From Pseudonocardiaceae bacterium (GTDB lineage: Bacteria; Actinomycetota; Actinomycetes; Mycobacteriales; Pseudonocardiaceae), in assembly GCA_009379845.1 (NCBI GenBank), contig WHSZ01000035.1:1-57636 (forward strand): a stretch of 57,636 bases of DNA, read 5' to 3'. Shown piece after piece: positions 1 through 8,486 of the stretch. The first letter of the stretch is position 1, and each line of letters starts with the position of its first letter. The position numbers and the translations under genes are program-made. Under the pieces are notes generated by a model. The model had not been told where the DNA came from, made no database searches, and saw only the letters and a program-made list of their open reading frames with translations.

Positions 1-68
1 GGAATCCAGGACGAACCGCCCGGAGGCGGTCCGTCGCGACAGCGACGCCGAAAGGCGTCCTGGAATCC
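1..68. repeat. Nested inverted-repeat structure at window edge
   Basis: Bases 1-13 pair with 56-68 in 12 of 13 positions. Between them lie smaller hairpins: 15-20 with 25-30 (6 bp, loop CGGA), 32-37 with 42-47 (6 bp), and 45-49 with 54-58 (5 bp, loop GAAA). The last competes with the outer stem. This could be a structured RNA, a terminator complex or a REP-like repeat, and the window edge may cut it. No RNA family was recognised. Bases 69-192 show no gene or other clear signal. Confidence 0.35.
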
Positions 69-192
69 CGAGAAGCGACACCATAAAATCCGCGCACCCC
101 ACACCACCGCACAGCAGCCGCGAATCGCACCGCGCCATTCTCCTGCCGCAAAAAACAACACTCGCAACCGACCGCGCTATTAAACCAGGTAT

Positions 193-810
193 TCAAACCC
201 GCTCGAGTGGACGCAGTTCTTTATCCAGCCATTCTGACACGGCGCGCGAAATGCTGTCCGGTTCCTTGTCGAGGGCATGGGTGCCCGGCAGATACACGAC
301 CTCCCGCAGCCTGGCCGGTTCCGGGCGGCCGAACGGGTCGGCCTCGCCCTGCACCACGAGCGTGGGCACACCAACCTCGTCCAGCTCCGGCTGCCTGCTC
401 TTGTCCGGCTTGCCGGGCGGGTGCAGCGGGAACGCCAGGCACAACACCCCGACCGCCTGACCGTCCGCGGCGGTTCGGCAGGCAACCCGCGCGCCGGATG
501 AACGCCCGCCGAACACCAACGGCAACCCGTCGAACCAGTCCCTGCCGAGTGTCTCGGCGACGGCGAGCCAGCTGGCGTCCAACTGCCGCGCCGGTGCGGG
601 CGCCCGCCTGCCGGCCACCCGATACGGCTGCTCGACGAGTGCTACGTGCACGCCGGCCTGGTGCGCGCCGCGTGCCGCGGCGACCAGGTCCGGGGCGACG
701 ATCCCGCCACCGGCACCGTGCCCGAGCAGCAGCGCGGCCCTGCCCTCCGGGGCACAGTGCAACTCCGCACGGGCCTCCCCGTGCGGAGTCTCGATCTCCG
801 TCGTGGTCAT
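193..810 (-). CDS. Alpha/beta hydrolase of the KANL3/Tex30 (dienelactone hydrolase-like) type
   Basis: A 205-residue cytosolic protein, the usual length for this family of single-domain alpha/beta hydrolases. The early strand-turn motif LLLGHGAGGG (28-37) fits the oxyanion region. The nucleophile elbow GRSSG (102-106) puts the Ser at 104, with Asp158 in GEADPFG and His178 in PGTHAL completing the triad. There is no signal peptide. The ATG at 810 overlaps the stop of the upstream SRAP gene by 4 bp (ATGA), so the two are probably co-translated. The substrate cannot be read from the sequence. The family assignment is firm, the physiological role unknown. Confidence 0.85.
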   Translation of the reverse strand: MTTTEIETPHGEARAELHCAPEGRAALLLGHGAGGGIVAPDLVAAARGAHQAGVHVALVEQPYRVAGRRAPAPARQLDASWLAVAETLGRDWFDGLPLVFGGRSSGARVACRTAADGQAVGVLCLAFPLHPPGKPDKSRQPELDEVGVPTLVVQGEADPFGRPEPARLREVVYLPGTHALDKEPDSISRAVSEWLDKELRPLERV

Positions 811-1604
811 CGCTTCGCGGGGTCAGCGCCGGCGTCGAACAACGTCGGCGTGTCCTGCTCGGTGGCAGCGAGATCGACCGAGGGGGTGACGCGTTCCAGC
901 AGCTCGGGGCCGTTGTTGCGCACGTTGTTCACCGCACTGGAGACAGGCCGCAGTTCGAGTCGATCCACCAGTTCAAGGGGCGGCGGCGCGAGCAAGTGCC
1001 CGACGTCGGAGGAGTCCGGGTCCAACCAGCTCGCCCAGGCGTCCTGCGGCATCAGCAGCGGCATCCGGTTGTGGATCTCGGTGAGCTGGCCGACCGCATC
1101 GGTGGTGATCACCGAGCAGGTCACCAGCGGCGGGGCGTCCTCCTCGGCGTTCTTGTCCCGCCACGTCTCCCACAGGCCAGCGAAAGCGACGATCGCGCCG
1201 TCCGAGCCGGTCATGAAGAACGGCTGCTTGCCTTCCGGATCGCGCCGCCATTCGTACCACCCATCAGCGGGGATCAGGCAGCGCCGTTTTGCCAGTGCCG
1301 CGCGGAACGCGGGTTTGGACGCCGCGCTCTCCGCCCGTACGTTGATCATGCGGGAGCCGCTCGACGGGTCCTTTGCCCAGAACGGCACCAGGCCCCAGCG
1401 CATCACCCGGAGGCTGCGCACGGTCTGTTCCGGGTCGGGTTCGCCGTCGTCGTCCCGTGGATGCCGTTGCACGACGGTCATCACGGGTTTGGTCGGCGCG
1501 ACGTTGTGGTTCGGACCGGGCGCCTGGCCCTCGGTCGCGTCCACCGCGTCGAACTCCTCGATCAGCTTCGCCGGATTCTTTGTCGCGGCATAGCGCCCGC
1601 ACAC
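807..1604 (-). CDS. SOS response-associated peptidase (SRAP, YedK/HMCES family)
   Basis: SRAP proteins form a thiazolidine crosslink between Cys2 and abasic sites in single-stranded DNA, shielding them. With the GTG at 1604 as start the protein is 265 residues and begins Met-Cys-Gly-Arg-Tyr, leaving Cys2 at the N-terminus after Met removal. The other active-site residues are visible: Asn88 (INVRAE), Glu118 (GWYEW) and His178 (EIHNRMP). A GTG at 1613 would add three residues and bury the Cys; its codon overlaps the ribosome binding site, so it is rejected. Divergent from rsgA and translationally overlapped with the hydrolase downstream. The M. tuberculosis counterpart is probably Rv3226c. Confidence 0.93.
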   Translation of the reverse strand: MCGRYAATKNPAKLIEEFDAVDATEGQAPGPNHNVAPTKPVMTVVQRHPRDDDGEPDPEQTVRSLRVMRWGLVPFWAKDPSSGSRMINVRAESAASKPAFRAALAKRRCLIPADGWYEWRRDPEGKQPFFMTGSDGAIVAFAGLWETWRDKNAEEDAPPLVTCSVITTDAVGQLTEIHNRMPLLMPQDAWASWLDPDSSDVGHLLAPPPLELVDRLELRPVSSAVNNVRNNGPELLERVTPSVDLAATEQDTPTLFDAGADPAKR

Positions 1605-1612
1605 GGCGACCA

Positions 1613-1618
1613 CCTCCC
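1613..1618 (-). promoter_or_regulatory. Ribosome binding site deciding the SRAP start
   Basis: On the minus strand GGGAGG lies here with 8 nt to the GTG at 1604, a normal spacing. The upstream in-frame GTG (1613) overlaps this sequence and cannot use it. Just upstream is TATATA (1621-1626), which could serve as a -10 element. Confidence 0.6.
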
Positions 1619-1722
1619 TCTATATACGCATCGTGGCACGCCGGTCCGACACTGGCGAGCGGAATCCGGGCTCGGATGCGGGACGATGGACCCGTGCAGC
1701 GAGGTTCTGGAGGGAACGTGCG

Positions 1723-2736
1723 GTGAGCCGTAGGGATTGGCGCAGGCTCGACGAGAGCGACGTGCGGGTCCGGCCGGGCAAAGGGTCGCGTCCCCGCAGC
1801 AAGCGCCGGCCCGAACACACCGACGCCACCTCGGCGATGGTTACCGCGGTGGACCGGGGTCGCTGGACCTGCGCGATCAATGACCGGCACGACCACGACG
1901 TGGTCGCCATGCGCGCCCGTGAGCTCGGGCGCACGCCGGTGGTCGTCGGGGATCGCGTCGGCCTGGTCGGGGACACCAGCGGCCGGCCGGACACCCTGGC
2001 TCGGATCGTGCGCGTGGACCCGAGAGGCAGCGTGCTGCGACGCACCGCCGACGACGACGATCCGTACGAACGGGTGGTAGTGGCGAACGCCGAGCAGCTG
2101 CTGATCGTGACCGCGCTCGCCGACCCGCCGCCACGCACCGGATTCGTCGACCGCTGCCTGGTCGCCGCCTACGCCGGCGGTCTGGAACCGGTGCTGTGCC
2201 TGACGAAGGCCGATCTCGCCGAGCCGGACCAGTTGCTCGAGCGTTACGCCGAGCTGGAACTGCCCGTCGTGGTGACCCGCTACGACCGGGAGGCCAACGA
2301 CCTCAGGGAACGGCTGACCGGCACGATCACCGCGCTCGTCGGGCATTCCGGCGTCGGCAAGTCCACTTTGGTCAACTGGCTGGTCCCGGACGCGGCGCTG
2401 GCTACCGGAGAGGTCAGCGCGGTCGGCAAGGGCCGGCACACGTCGGTGGCCGCGCTCGCGCTGCCGTTGCCTGGCGGCGGCTGGGTGGTCGACACGCCGG
2501 GCATTCGATCGTTCGGACTGGCGCACGTCACGCCGAACGACATCGTCTCAGCGTTCAGCGAGTTCACCGAGCCTGCCGAGGAATGCCCGCCCGGCTGCGG
2601 GCACCTGGGAGCACCCGCGGATCGGGACTGCGCGCTGGATCAGGTCGTGGCGGACGGTGACGCGCGAGAAGGCCGGCTCGCCTCGCTGCGCCGGTTGCTC
2701 AGCTCGCGCGCGGGCCTTGACGAGCACGGTCCTTGA
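1723..2736 (+). CDS. rsgA: Small ribosomal subunit biogenesis GTPase RsgA
   Basis: RsgA is a circularly permuted GTPase that checks late 30S assembly. In this 337-residue protein an OB-like N-terminal part (to about 110) is followed by the permuted G motifs: G4 TKAD (161-164) precedes G1 GHSGVGKST (207-215) and G3 DTPG (257-260). The C-terminal zinc knuckle is present (Cys288, Cys292, His294, Cys303). The start is GTG at 1723, 8 nt after GGAGGGA (1708-1714); longer in-frame starts from 1633 would run through the upstream promoter region. Divergent from the SRAP gene. In mycobacteria aroA sits between these two genes; it is absent here. Confidence 0.95.
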   Translation: MSRRDWRRLDESDVRVRPGKGSRPRSKRRPEHTDATSAMVTAVDRGRWTCAINDRHDHDVVAMRARELGRTPVVVGDRVGLVGDTSGRPDTLARIVRVDPRGSVLRRTADDDDPYERVVVANAEQLLIVTALADPPPRTGFVDRCLVAAYAGGLEPVLCLTKADLAEPDQLLERYAELELPVVVTRYDREANDLRERLTGTITALVGHSGVGKSTLVNWLVPDAALATGEVSAVGKGRHTSVAALALPLPGGGWVVDTPGIRSFGLAHVTPNDIVSAFSEFTEPAEECPPGCGHLGAPADRDCALDQVVADGDAREGRLASLRRLLSSRAGLDEHGP

Positions 2737-2793
2737 GATGTCGTCGCTGGTAGCGTGGCCGCGTACGTCGCCGGTGGCAAGGAGAACTGCGTT

Positions 2794-3648
2794 ATGCGCA
2801 AGATCGGCGTGCTCGCCTGTGCCCTGGCGCTTTCCCTTGCGGCACTGGTGGCGTGCAGCGGCGACTCGTCCACTTCGGACTCGAAGGGCGACGCGGCCGG
2901 TGCGGGTCAGCAAGGTGGCGCGCAGCCGATCAAGGATGTCGGCGAGTTCTCGAAGGCGATCTCGAAGGCCCAGCACCGGCACAAGTCAGCCAAGATCAAG
3001 CTGGACATGCGGGCCGGCCAGCAGGGCTCGATCACCGGAAACGGCAGCATCCGGCAGGACGCCGACGCGGTCGCGATGAACATGACGATGCGCGTCCCGG
3101 ACGGCGAGCTGGAGATGACCGTGGTCGACGAGTCGCTGTACTTGAAGTTGCCGGAAGAGCAGGCACCCGAGCCGGGCAAGCCGTGGGTGCGGATCGACCC
3201 GCGGGGCAAGGACCAGATGTCCCAGGTCTTCGGCGAGATGATCTCGTCGATGCGGGAGAGCACGGACATCTCGAAGTTCCTGGACAGCGCGCGCGATTCC
3301 GCGAAGATCACCGATACCGAACCGGCGAAACTGAACGGCGAGCAGGTCAGGCGGTATCACATCGTGGTGGACGTGCGGAAACTGGCGAAGTCGCATCCGG
3401 ATCCGAACTCCCGCAAGGCGATGGAGCAGTCCGTACAGCAGGGCCTGGCGGAGCTACCGCAGGACATCTGGGTGAACTCCGACAACCTGCCGGTGCGCTA
3501 CGGCATGGACATCCCGATGCAGGGCCAGAAGATCTCGGCTTCCGTTGACTTCACCAATTGGGGCGAGCCGGTGCGGATCAGCGCCCCACCGCGGGATCAG
3601 ATCGGCAAGGCGCCTGAGCTGCCGCGGCAACCCCAGCCCACCAACTAG
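2794..3648 (+). CDS. Lipoprotein, LppX/LprG-like (LolA-fold) candidate, first of a tandem pair
   Basis: A 284-residue exported lipoprotein. The N-terminus is Met-Arg-Lys plus a hydrophobic stretch ending in the lipobox LVAC, so Cys21 would be lipidated. A Ser/Gly/Asp-rich linker follows, then a beta-rich body with the motifs LYLKLP, KPWVRIDP and DNLPVRY. It shares these in order with the gene at 3904, so the two arose by duplication. The overall plan resembles the actinobacterial LppX/LprAFG lipid-binding lipoproteins, but I cannot assign a ligand. The start is ATG 2794 with AAGGAG 9 nt upstream. It lies 57 bp after rsgA and may share its transcript. Confidence 0.8.
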   Translation: MRKIGVLACALALSLAALVACSGDSSTSDSKGDAAGAGQQGGAQPIKDVGEFSKAISKAQHRHKSAKIKLDMRAGQQGSITGNGSIRQDADAVAMNMTMRVPDGELEMTVVDESLYLKLPEEQAPEPGKPWVRIDPRGKDQMSQVFGEMISSMRESTDISKFLDSARDSAKITDTEPAKLNGEQVRRYHIVVDVRKLAKSHPDPNSRKAMEQSVQQGLAELPQDIWVNSDNLPVRYGMDIPMQGQKISASVDFTNWGEPVRISAPPRDQIGKAPELPRQPQPTN

Positions 3649-3903
3649 TGGTCGCACCGCGGCCCTTCCCCCGGCGTTGAGCCCAGGGCACGAATGGGCC
3701 GCGGATCGGTGGTTCTACCGGGCCACGCACGGTCTAACGGGCACCACGAAGCCATGCGGCGGTTACCGAACGCACACGAGCGGCCCTCGAAGCGCGCATT
3801 CTTGGCGGAATCGCTCGCGAAGGGTCGCGGAACGTGAAACTCTGGCAACGCGCCACGGGCACGGCACAAGAAACGTACAACCTTAGTTTCAGGAGATCTC
3901 AAA

Positions 3904-4731
3904 ATGCGCAAAACTGCCATCGCGGCGGCGGGCTTCGTGCTCGCGCTTGCGCTCGGGGGATGTGGTGAGACCACCACCGGCACCGCGAGCCCTGTCTTCG
4001 ACAACGCGCAGAACTTGGCCCAGGCGGCCAAGACGGAGACGTCGAAGAGCAAGTCGTCCAAGTTCACCTTCGAGGCCGACATGATGGGCCAGAAGATGAC
4101 CGGCAAGGGCGAAGGCCGCTACGCGGGCGCGGACAGCGCCATCGCGATGACCATGGATGCCGCCGGTCAGCAAATGGAGATGCGCTTCGTCGACCAGACG
4201 ATATACATCAAGATGCCGCAGGGCACACCGGGCGCGAACCCGGCCAAGCCGTGGATGAAGATCACCCCCGGCGGCAACGACCCGATGTCGAAGATGCTCG
4301 GCGACATGGGTCAGATGGCCGAGCAGAACGACCCGAGCAAGATGCTCGAGCAGATCGAGAAGTCCGGCACCATCACCAAGAGCGAAGAGACCCAGCTGGC
4401 CGGTGCGAAGACCACGCACTACTGGATCAAGCTCGACCTCGCCAAGCTGGCCGGTCAGGCGCCGGCCGGGATGTCGAAGCAATCGCTCGAGCAGATGCGC
4501 AAGGCCGGCGTGGATTCCCTCCCGATGCAGCTCTGGATGAACCAGGACAACCTGCCCGTCAAGGTCGAGATGGACATGACGGCGATGATCGCGCAGGCGG
4601 CCAAGCAGGCCGGTCAGCAAGCCCCGCAGGGCAAGGCCCAGATGTCCATGCGGTACACCGACTGGGGAGCCAAGGTGGCCGTGGAAGCACCGCCCACGAG
4701 CCAGGTCGGCGAGTTCAACATGCCGAACTGA
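3904..4731 (+). CDS. Lipoprotein, paralogue of the gene at 2794
   Basis: A 275-residue lipoprotein with Cys20 in LGGC as the predicted lipidation site. The body carries IYIKMP, KPWMKI, YWIKLDLAKL and DNLPVKVEMD, aligning with LYLKLP, KPWVRI, YHIVVDVRKL and DNLPVRYGMD of its neighbour. It is unusually rich in Met and Gln (MMGQKM, QQMEM, AKQAGQQAPQ), suggesting a flexible or redox-sensitive surface. The start is ATG 3904 after AGGAG (3891-3895). The 255-bp gap from its paralogue probably holds its own promoter; no clear operator was seen. The gene ends just before a strong terminator. Function unknown; lipid transport is an inference from the fold resemblance. Confidence 0.8.
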   Translation: MRKTAIAAAGFVLALALGGCGETTTGTASPVFDNAQNLAQAAKTETSKSKSSKFTFEADMMGQKMTGKGEGRYAGADSAIAMTMDAAGQQMEMRFVDQTIYIKMPQGTPGANPAKPWMKITPGGNDPMSKMLGDMGQMAEQNDPSKMLEQIEKSGTITKSEETQLAGAKTTHYWIKLDLAKLAGQAPAGMSKQSLEQMRKAGVDSLPMQLWMNQDNLPVKVEMDMTAMIAQAAKQAGQQAPQGKAQMSMRYTDWGAKVAVEAPPTSQVGEFNMPN

Positions 4732-4749
4732 CACACCGAAACCGCCTAC

Positions 4750-4782
4750 GGCGTGGGAGCGGTCGTGAGCCGCTCCCACGCC
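4750..4782. terminator. Bidirectional hairpin terminator
   Basis: Perfect 13-bp inverted repeat: 4750-4762 pairs with 4770-4782 around a 7-nt loop. It sits between the convergent stops of the lipoprotein gene (4731) and pruA (4789). There is no U-tract, usual in high-GC actinobacteria. Confidence 0.8.
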
Positions 4783-4788
4783 GTGCGG

Positions 4789-6417
4789 TCAGCCCATGTG
4801 CGGGTAGTTGTGGTCGGTAGGCGCGTCGAACGTCTCCTTGACCGACCGCGGGCTGAACCAGCGCACCATGTTGAACATGGAGCCCGCCTTGTCATTCGTG
4901 CCGGACGCCCGCGCACCGCCGAACGGCTGCTGCCCAACGATCGATCCGGTCGGCTTGTCGTTGACGTAGAAGTTGCCGGCCGCGAACCGCAGCGCGTGCT
5001 GCGCCTGCCGCACCGCGGCCCGATCGTCCGCGAACACCGCACCGGTCAGCCCGTACGGCGCGCTCTCGTCCACGGTCCGGAGGATCTCGTCGTAGCGCGC
5101 GTCGTCGTAGACGTGCACCGCGAGAATCGGGCCGAAGTACTCCGTGCTGAACACCTCGTGCCGCGGGTTGTCGCTGACCAGCACGGTCGGCTGCACGAAG
5201 TAGCCGACCGAATCGTCGCAGTCGCCGCCGACAAGCAATTCGAGTTCCGGATCACCGTCCACACTGGACAGTAGGGTGCGATGCTTCGCGAACGCCCGCG
5301 CGTCGATCACCGCACCACCGAAGTGGCTGAAGTCCGTCACGTCCCCGTAGGAAACCGTGCGGGTGGTCTCGGCAAGCTCATCCCGCAGGCCGCCTTCCCA
5401 CACCGAGCGGGCGATGTAGGCCCGGGAGGCGGCTGAACACTTCTGCCCCTGGTACTCGAAGGCACCGCGGACCAGCGCGGTGGCCAGCGGCTCGCGGCGT
5501 GCCGAGGAGTGCACGACGACGAAATCCTTGCCGCCGGTCTCCCCCACGATCCGTGGGTAACTCCGGTAGCTCTCCAGGTTCTCGCCAATGGTCCTCCACA
5601 GCAAGCGGAACGTGGCCGTCGATCCGGTGAAGTGCAGCCCGCCGAAGTCCGGATCGGACAGTGCGACCTGGCTGACCGCCTTACCGTCGCCGGTCACCAT
5701 GTTGATCACACCTGGCGGCAACCCGGCCGCCTCGAGCGCCTGCATGGTGACGTGCGCGGCAAGCTGCTGGGTCGGGGTGGGCTTCCAGATCACCGTGTTG
5801 CCCGCGATGGCGGGCGCGGTGGGTAGATTGCCGGCGATCGCGGTGAAGTTGAACGGCGTGATCGCGGTGACGAACCCGTCCAACGGGCGGTACTCCATGC
5901 GATTCCACACACCGCGCACCGAATTCGGTTGCTCGGCGAGGATGCGCCGCGCGTAGTGCACGTTGAACCGCAGGAAGTCGATCAACTCGCAGGCGGCGTC
6001 GATTTCGGCCTGCTGAACGGATTTCGACTGGCCGAGAATCGTCGCGGCGTTGACCGCGTCCCGCCACGGGCCGGCGAGCAGATCGGCGGCACGCAGGAAC
6101 ACCGCGGCGCGCTCGTCGAACGGCAGATCCCGCCAGGCCGGTGCGGCGTCCTTGGCGGCCCGCACCGCCGCCGCCACGTCTTCCGGTGTGGCGTTGGCCG
6201 ATACCCCCAGCACATGCCCGTGGTCGTGCGGCTGCACGACGTCGAACTGTTCGCCACCTGCCATCTTCCGCTTGCCGGCGATGGTCATGGTGAGCTCGTG
6301 TTTGTCGCTCTCGAGCTCGGCGATCTTCCGTTGCAGCGATTCGCGTTCGGCGCTGCCGGGCGCATACCCGTGGACGGGCTCGTTTGCCGGGATCGGGACG
6401 GATGTGACGGCGTCCAT
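4789..6417 (-). CDS. pruA: L-glutamate gamma-semialdehyde (1-pyrroline-5-carboxylate) dehydrogenase
   Basis: Second step of proline catabolism: NAD-dependent oxidation of glutamate semialdehyde to glutamate in the cytosol. At 542 residues it matches the monofunctional P5C dehydrogenases rather than bifunctional PutA. Visible motifs are ITPFNFTAIAGNL (187-199, cofactor/substrate channel), FTGST (263-267), catalytic Glu293 in VGETGGKDF and the nucleophile Cys327 in GQKCSAASR. The ATG at 6417 is preceded by GAGGAGG. No proline dehydrogenase (putB) is adjacent; in many actinobacteria the two are neighbours, so here proline dehydrogenase must be elsewhere. Confidence 0.95.
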   Translation of the reverse strand: MDAVTSVPIPANEPVHGYAPGSAERESLQRKIAELESDKHELTMTIAGKRKMAGGEQFDVVQPHDHGHVLGVSANATPEDVAAAVRAAKDAAPAWRDLPFDERAAVFLRAADLLAGPWRDAVNAATILGQSKSVQQAEIDAACELIDFLRFNVHYARRILAEQPNSVRGVWNRMEYRPLDGFVTAITPFNFTAIAGNLPTAPAIAGNTVIWKPTPTQQLAAHVTMQALEAAGLPPGVINMVTGDGKAVSQVALSDPDFGGLHFTGSTATFRLLWRTIGENLESYRSYPRIVGETGGKDFVVVHSSARREPLATALVRGAFEYQGQKCSAASRAYIARSVWEGGLRDELAETTRTVSYGDVTDFSHFGGAVIDARAFAKHRTLLSSVDGDPELELLVGGDCDDSVGYFVQPTVLVSDNPRHEVFSTEYFGPILAVHVYDDARYDEILRTVDESAPYGLTGAVFADDRAAVRQAQHALRFAAGNFYVNDKPTGSIVGQQPFGGARASGTNDKAGSMFNMVRWFSPRSVKETFDAPTDHNYPHMG

Positions 6418-6543
6418 GCGGCTCGCCTCCTCGGGCTTCTCGTGAGGTCATGGCGCGCACCGCCTTGCGGCGTGCGACACCACCCATCTTGTCACGACCA
6501 GGGCCCGGTGTTGACCCGCTGTCCTGGCCGGGAGCGAGCGCCG

Positions 6544-7035
6544 TTACATCAGTTCCAGCAGGAAAGGCAGCTCCTGCGGGGCGTACCAGGCGAGTTCGTG
6601 GTCCTCCGCGTCGCCGAGCGTGAACTCCGCGTCGGGGTCGCCGAGATCGGCGGCGTCCACCGCCTTCGCCGCCGCCCGCACGGCCGCCTCGGCGTCCTCG
6701 CTGTCCACGTGCACCGCGGCGATCGCGGTTATCGGGACCGGTCCGGCTAGCCGGACAACGGCGTTGTCCAAATCGGGCCGCGGTGTCACCTCGGACACCT
6801 CGGCGCTGATCACCACCCGCCGGTCGTAACCGTCGACCTCGGCCGAGATCAACCGCAGCGACGCCCGCGCGGCCTCGAGCAGCGCGGCGTACTCGAGCTC
6901 CTCGGACGATCCGGTCGCGTACGACTCGCGCAGCGCTGGGGTCAACGCGAACCCGGTGCCGCTGCGCGCATGTAGCTCGCCCGCTTCCACGAGTTCGCTG
7001 AGCATCGCGATCGTCGCCGGAATGTAGACTCTCAC
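6544..7035 (-). CDS. DUF6912 family protein
   Basis: A 163-residue cytosolic protein. It opens MRVYIPATIAMLSELV, the typical DUF6912 start, and is acidic with a C-terminal region DHELAWYAPQELPFLL. No catalytic motif is visible and function is unknown. GTG 7035 overlaps the stop of the acyltransferase gene by 4 bp (GTGA), so it is translationally coupled to it. The pairing with a WS/DGAT-type gene may point to lipid metabolism, but that is inference only. Confidence 0.75.
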   Translation of the reverse strand: MRVYIPATIAMLSELVEAGELHARSGTGFALTPALRESYATGSSEELEYAALLEAARASLRLISAEVDGYDRRVVISAEVSEVTPRPDLDNAVVRLAGPVPITAIAAVHVDSEDAEAAVRAAAKAVDAADLGDPDAEFTLGDAEDHELAWYAPQELPFLLELM

Positions 7036-8450
7036 GACGCGGTATCCCTCAATTCGTCCACGGATTCCTCCGCCATTCTAGCCAGCGAGTCCACATCAGA
7101 CACCGCGTCGCGATCGGCGTTGAATCCGAAGTAGACACCTCCGTCGTACGAGGTCACCCCGACGGCAAGCGCCTGGTTTCGGGCGAGCGGAATCACCGGG
7201 AACATCTCGATCATCCTCGCTTGCCCCGCGTACAGCGGAACCTGCGGCCCTGGCGAGTTGGTGACGACGAGGTTGAAGATCCGGTTGGAGAACGTTCCCG
7301 CTGCTCGCGCGCCGAGCGAATGCAGGGTGGCGGGGGCGAAACCGCTCACCGTGGACAGCGCGCTCGCCGCGACCGACCGCCCGGAATCCAGATGTTCGGC
7401 CATCGCGTGGCTGATGTGCTGCAGCCGCAACACCGGGTTGGGCTCGCCGACCGGGAGGTCCACCAGGTAGGCGGCCACCTCGTTGCCGACAAGACCGGCT
7501 GAGAACGTGCCGGTGTCCGCGTCCCGCACCGCCATCGGCACCAGCGCGCGCACCGTTTCGGACGCGGAGACCGTGACGCCTCGGGACAGCAGCCATTCCC
7601 GCAGCGCGCCACTGACCGCGGCGAGCACCGCGTCGTTTACCGTTCCGCCGTAGCTGGCCCGCACGGCGCGGAAGTCGTCAAGACGGGTACGCGCCACCGC
7701 GAACCGGCGCGCTCTCGACACCTTGACGTTCAGCGGCCCGGACGGCTGCGAGGCGGCGGCGCGCAGCATGGAGACCACCTCGCCGGCCATGCCGACCACC
7801 TTGCCGGCGCTGGACGCCGCGTCCATCGCGGCCGACCGCACGTTCTCAACCAGCTCGCTCGGCTGCCGCACCGCCTCGGTCACCGCGTCGAGCATCAGCT
7901 GGGTACGGGTCGGTTCGCGGCGCGGAATCCAGGTGTCGTCGACCTGCTCCCGGATCTCCGGGGCGGTATCCAGGATGAGCTGGCCGATCTCGATGGTGCT
8001 GATCCCGTCCACCACCGCCTGGTGGGTCTTGGTCACCAGCGCCACCCGATCGCTCTGGAGCCCCTCAACGATGTAGGTCTCCCACAGCGGCCGGCCGGTG
8101 TCCAGCGGCCGGGACATCAACCTGCCCACCAGGTCGAACAACTGCTCGTCACTGCCGGGCGCCGGCAACGCCGAGCGGCGCACGTGGTAGCTCAGGTCGA
8201 AATCCGAGTCGTCCACCCACACCGGCCTCGCAAGGCCACCCGGTACGGACACCACCCGCTGCCGGTATCTGGGCAGGAACGCCAGCCGGTGCTCGAACAT
8301 GCCGAGCAACTGCTCGTAGTCGAAGCCCGACCGCGGCCGGGAGAACACCGCGACGCCACCGACGTGCATGGGCGTGGTCTCGTCTTCCAGGTACAGAAAC
8401 GAGGCGTCCAGCGCGGAGAGGCGTTCGGGCATACCGCGATACTGACACAT
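7032..8450 (-). CDS. Wax ester synthase/diacylglycerol acyltransferase-like protein with altered active-site motif
   Basis: WS/DGAT enzymes esterify acyl-CoA onto diacylglycerol or fatty alcohol at the membrane. The 472-residue length fits. Family landmarks are LDASFLYLED near the N-terminus, PLWE (121-124), and in the C-terminal domain NLVVTNSPGPQVPLY. The condensing motif HHxxxDG reads HQAVVDG (143-149; codons CAC CAG at 8024-8019): the second, catalytic His is Gln144. Either this branch uses another base or the protein is not a conventional acyltransferase. The start is ATG 8450 with GGAGGA upstream; an ATG at 8432 has no binding site. M. tuberculosis has Tgs3-type genes in the same area. 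Confidence 0.85.
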   Translation of the reverse strand: MCQYRGMPERLSALDASFLYLEDETTPMHVGGVAVFSRPRSGFDYEQLLGMFEHRLAFLPRYRQRVVSVPGGLARPVWVDDSDFDLSYHVRRSALPAPGSDEQLFDLVGRLMSRPLDTGRPLWETYIVEGLQSDRVALVTKTHQAVVDGISTIEIGQLILDTAPEIREQVDDTWIPRREPTRTQLMLDAVTEAVRQPSELVENVRSAAMDAASSAGKVVGMAGEVVSMLRAAASQPSGPLNVKVSRARRFAVARTRLDDFRAVRASYGGTVNDAVLAAVSGALREWLLSRGVTVSASETVRALVPMAVRDADTGTFSAGLVGNEVAAYLVDLPVGEPNPVLRLQHISHAMAEHLDSGRSVAASALSTVSGFAPATLHSLGARAAGTFSNRIFNLVVTNSPGPQVPLYAGQARMIEMFPVIPLARNQALAVGVTSYDGGVYFGFNADRDAVSDVDSLARMAEESVDELRDTAS

Positions 8451-8486
8451 GGGGTCCTCCGGACCTTGGCACACGCGGTCCGCCGG

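Noticed and set aside
1605..1722. Missing aroA between the SRAP and rsgA genes as evidence of a deletion
   Set aside because: Gene order differs between actinobacterial families; with only this window I cannot tell deletion from different ancestry.
1633..2736. A longer RsgA starting at 1633
   Set aside because: The extra 30 residues are not conserved and the GTG at 1723 has the ribosome binding site.
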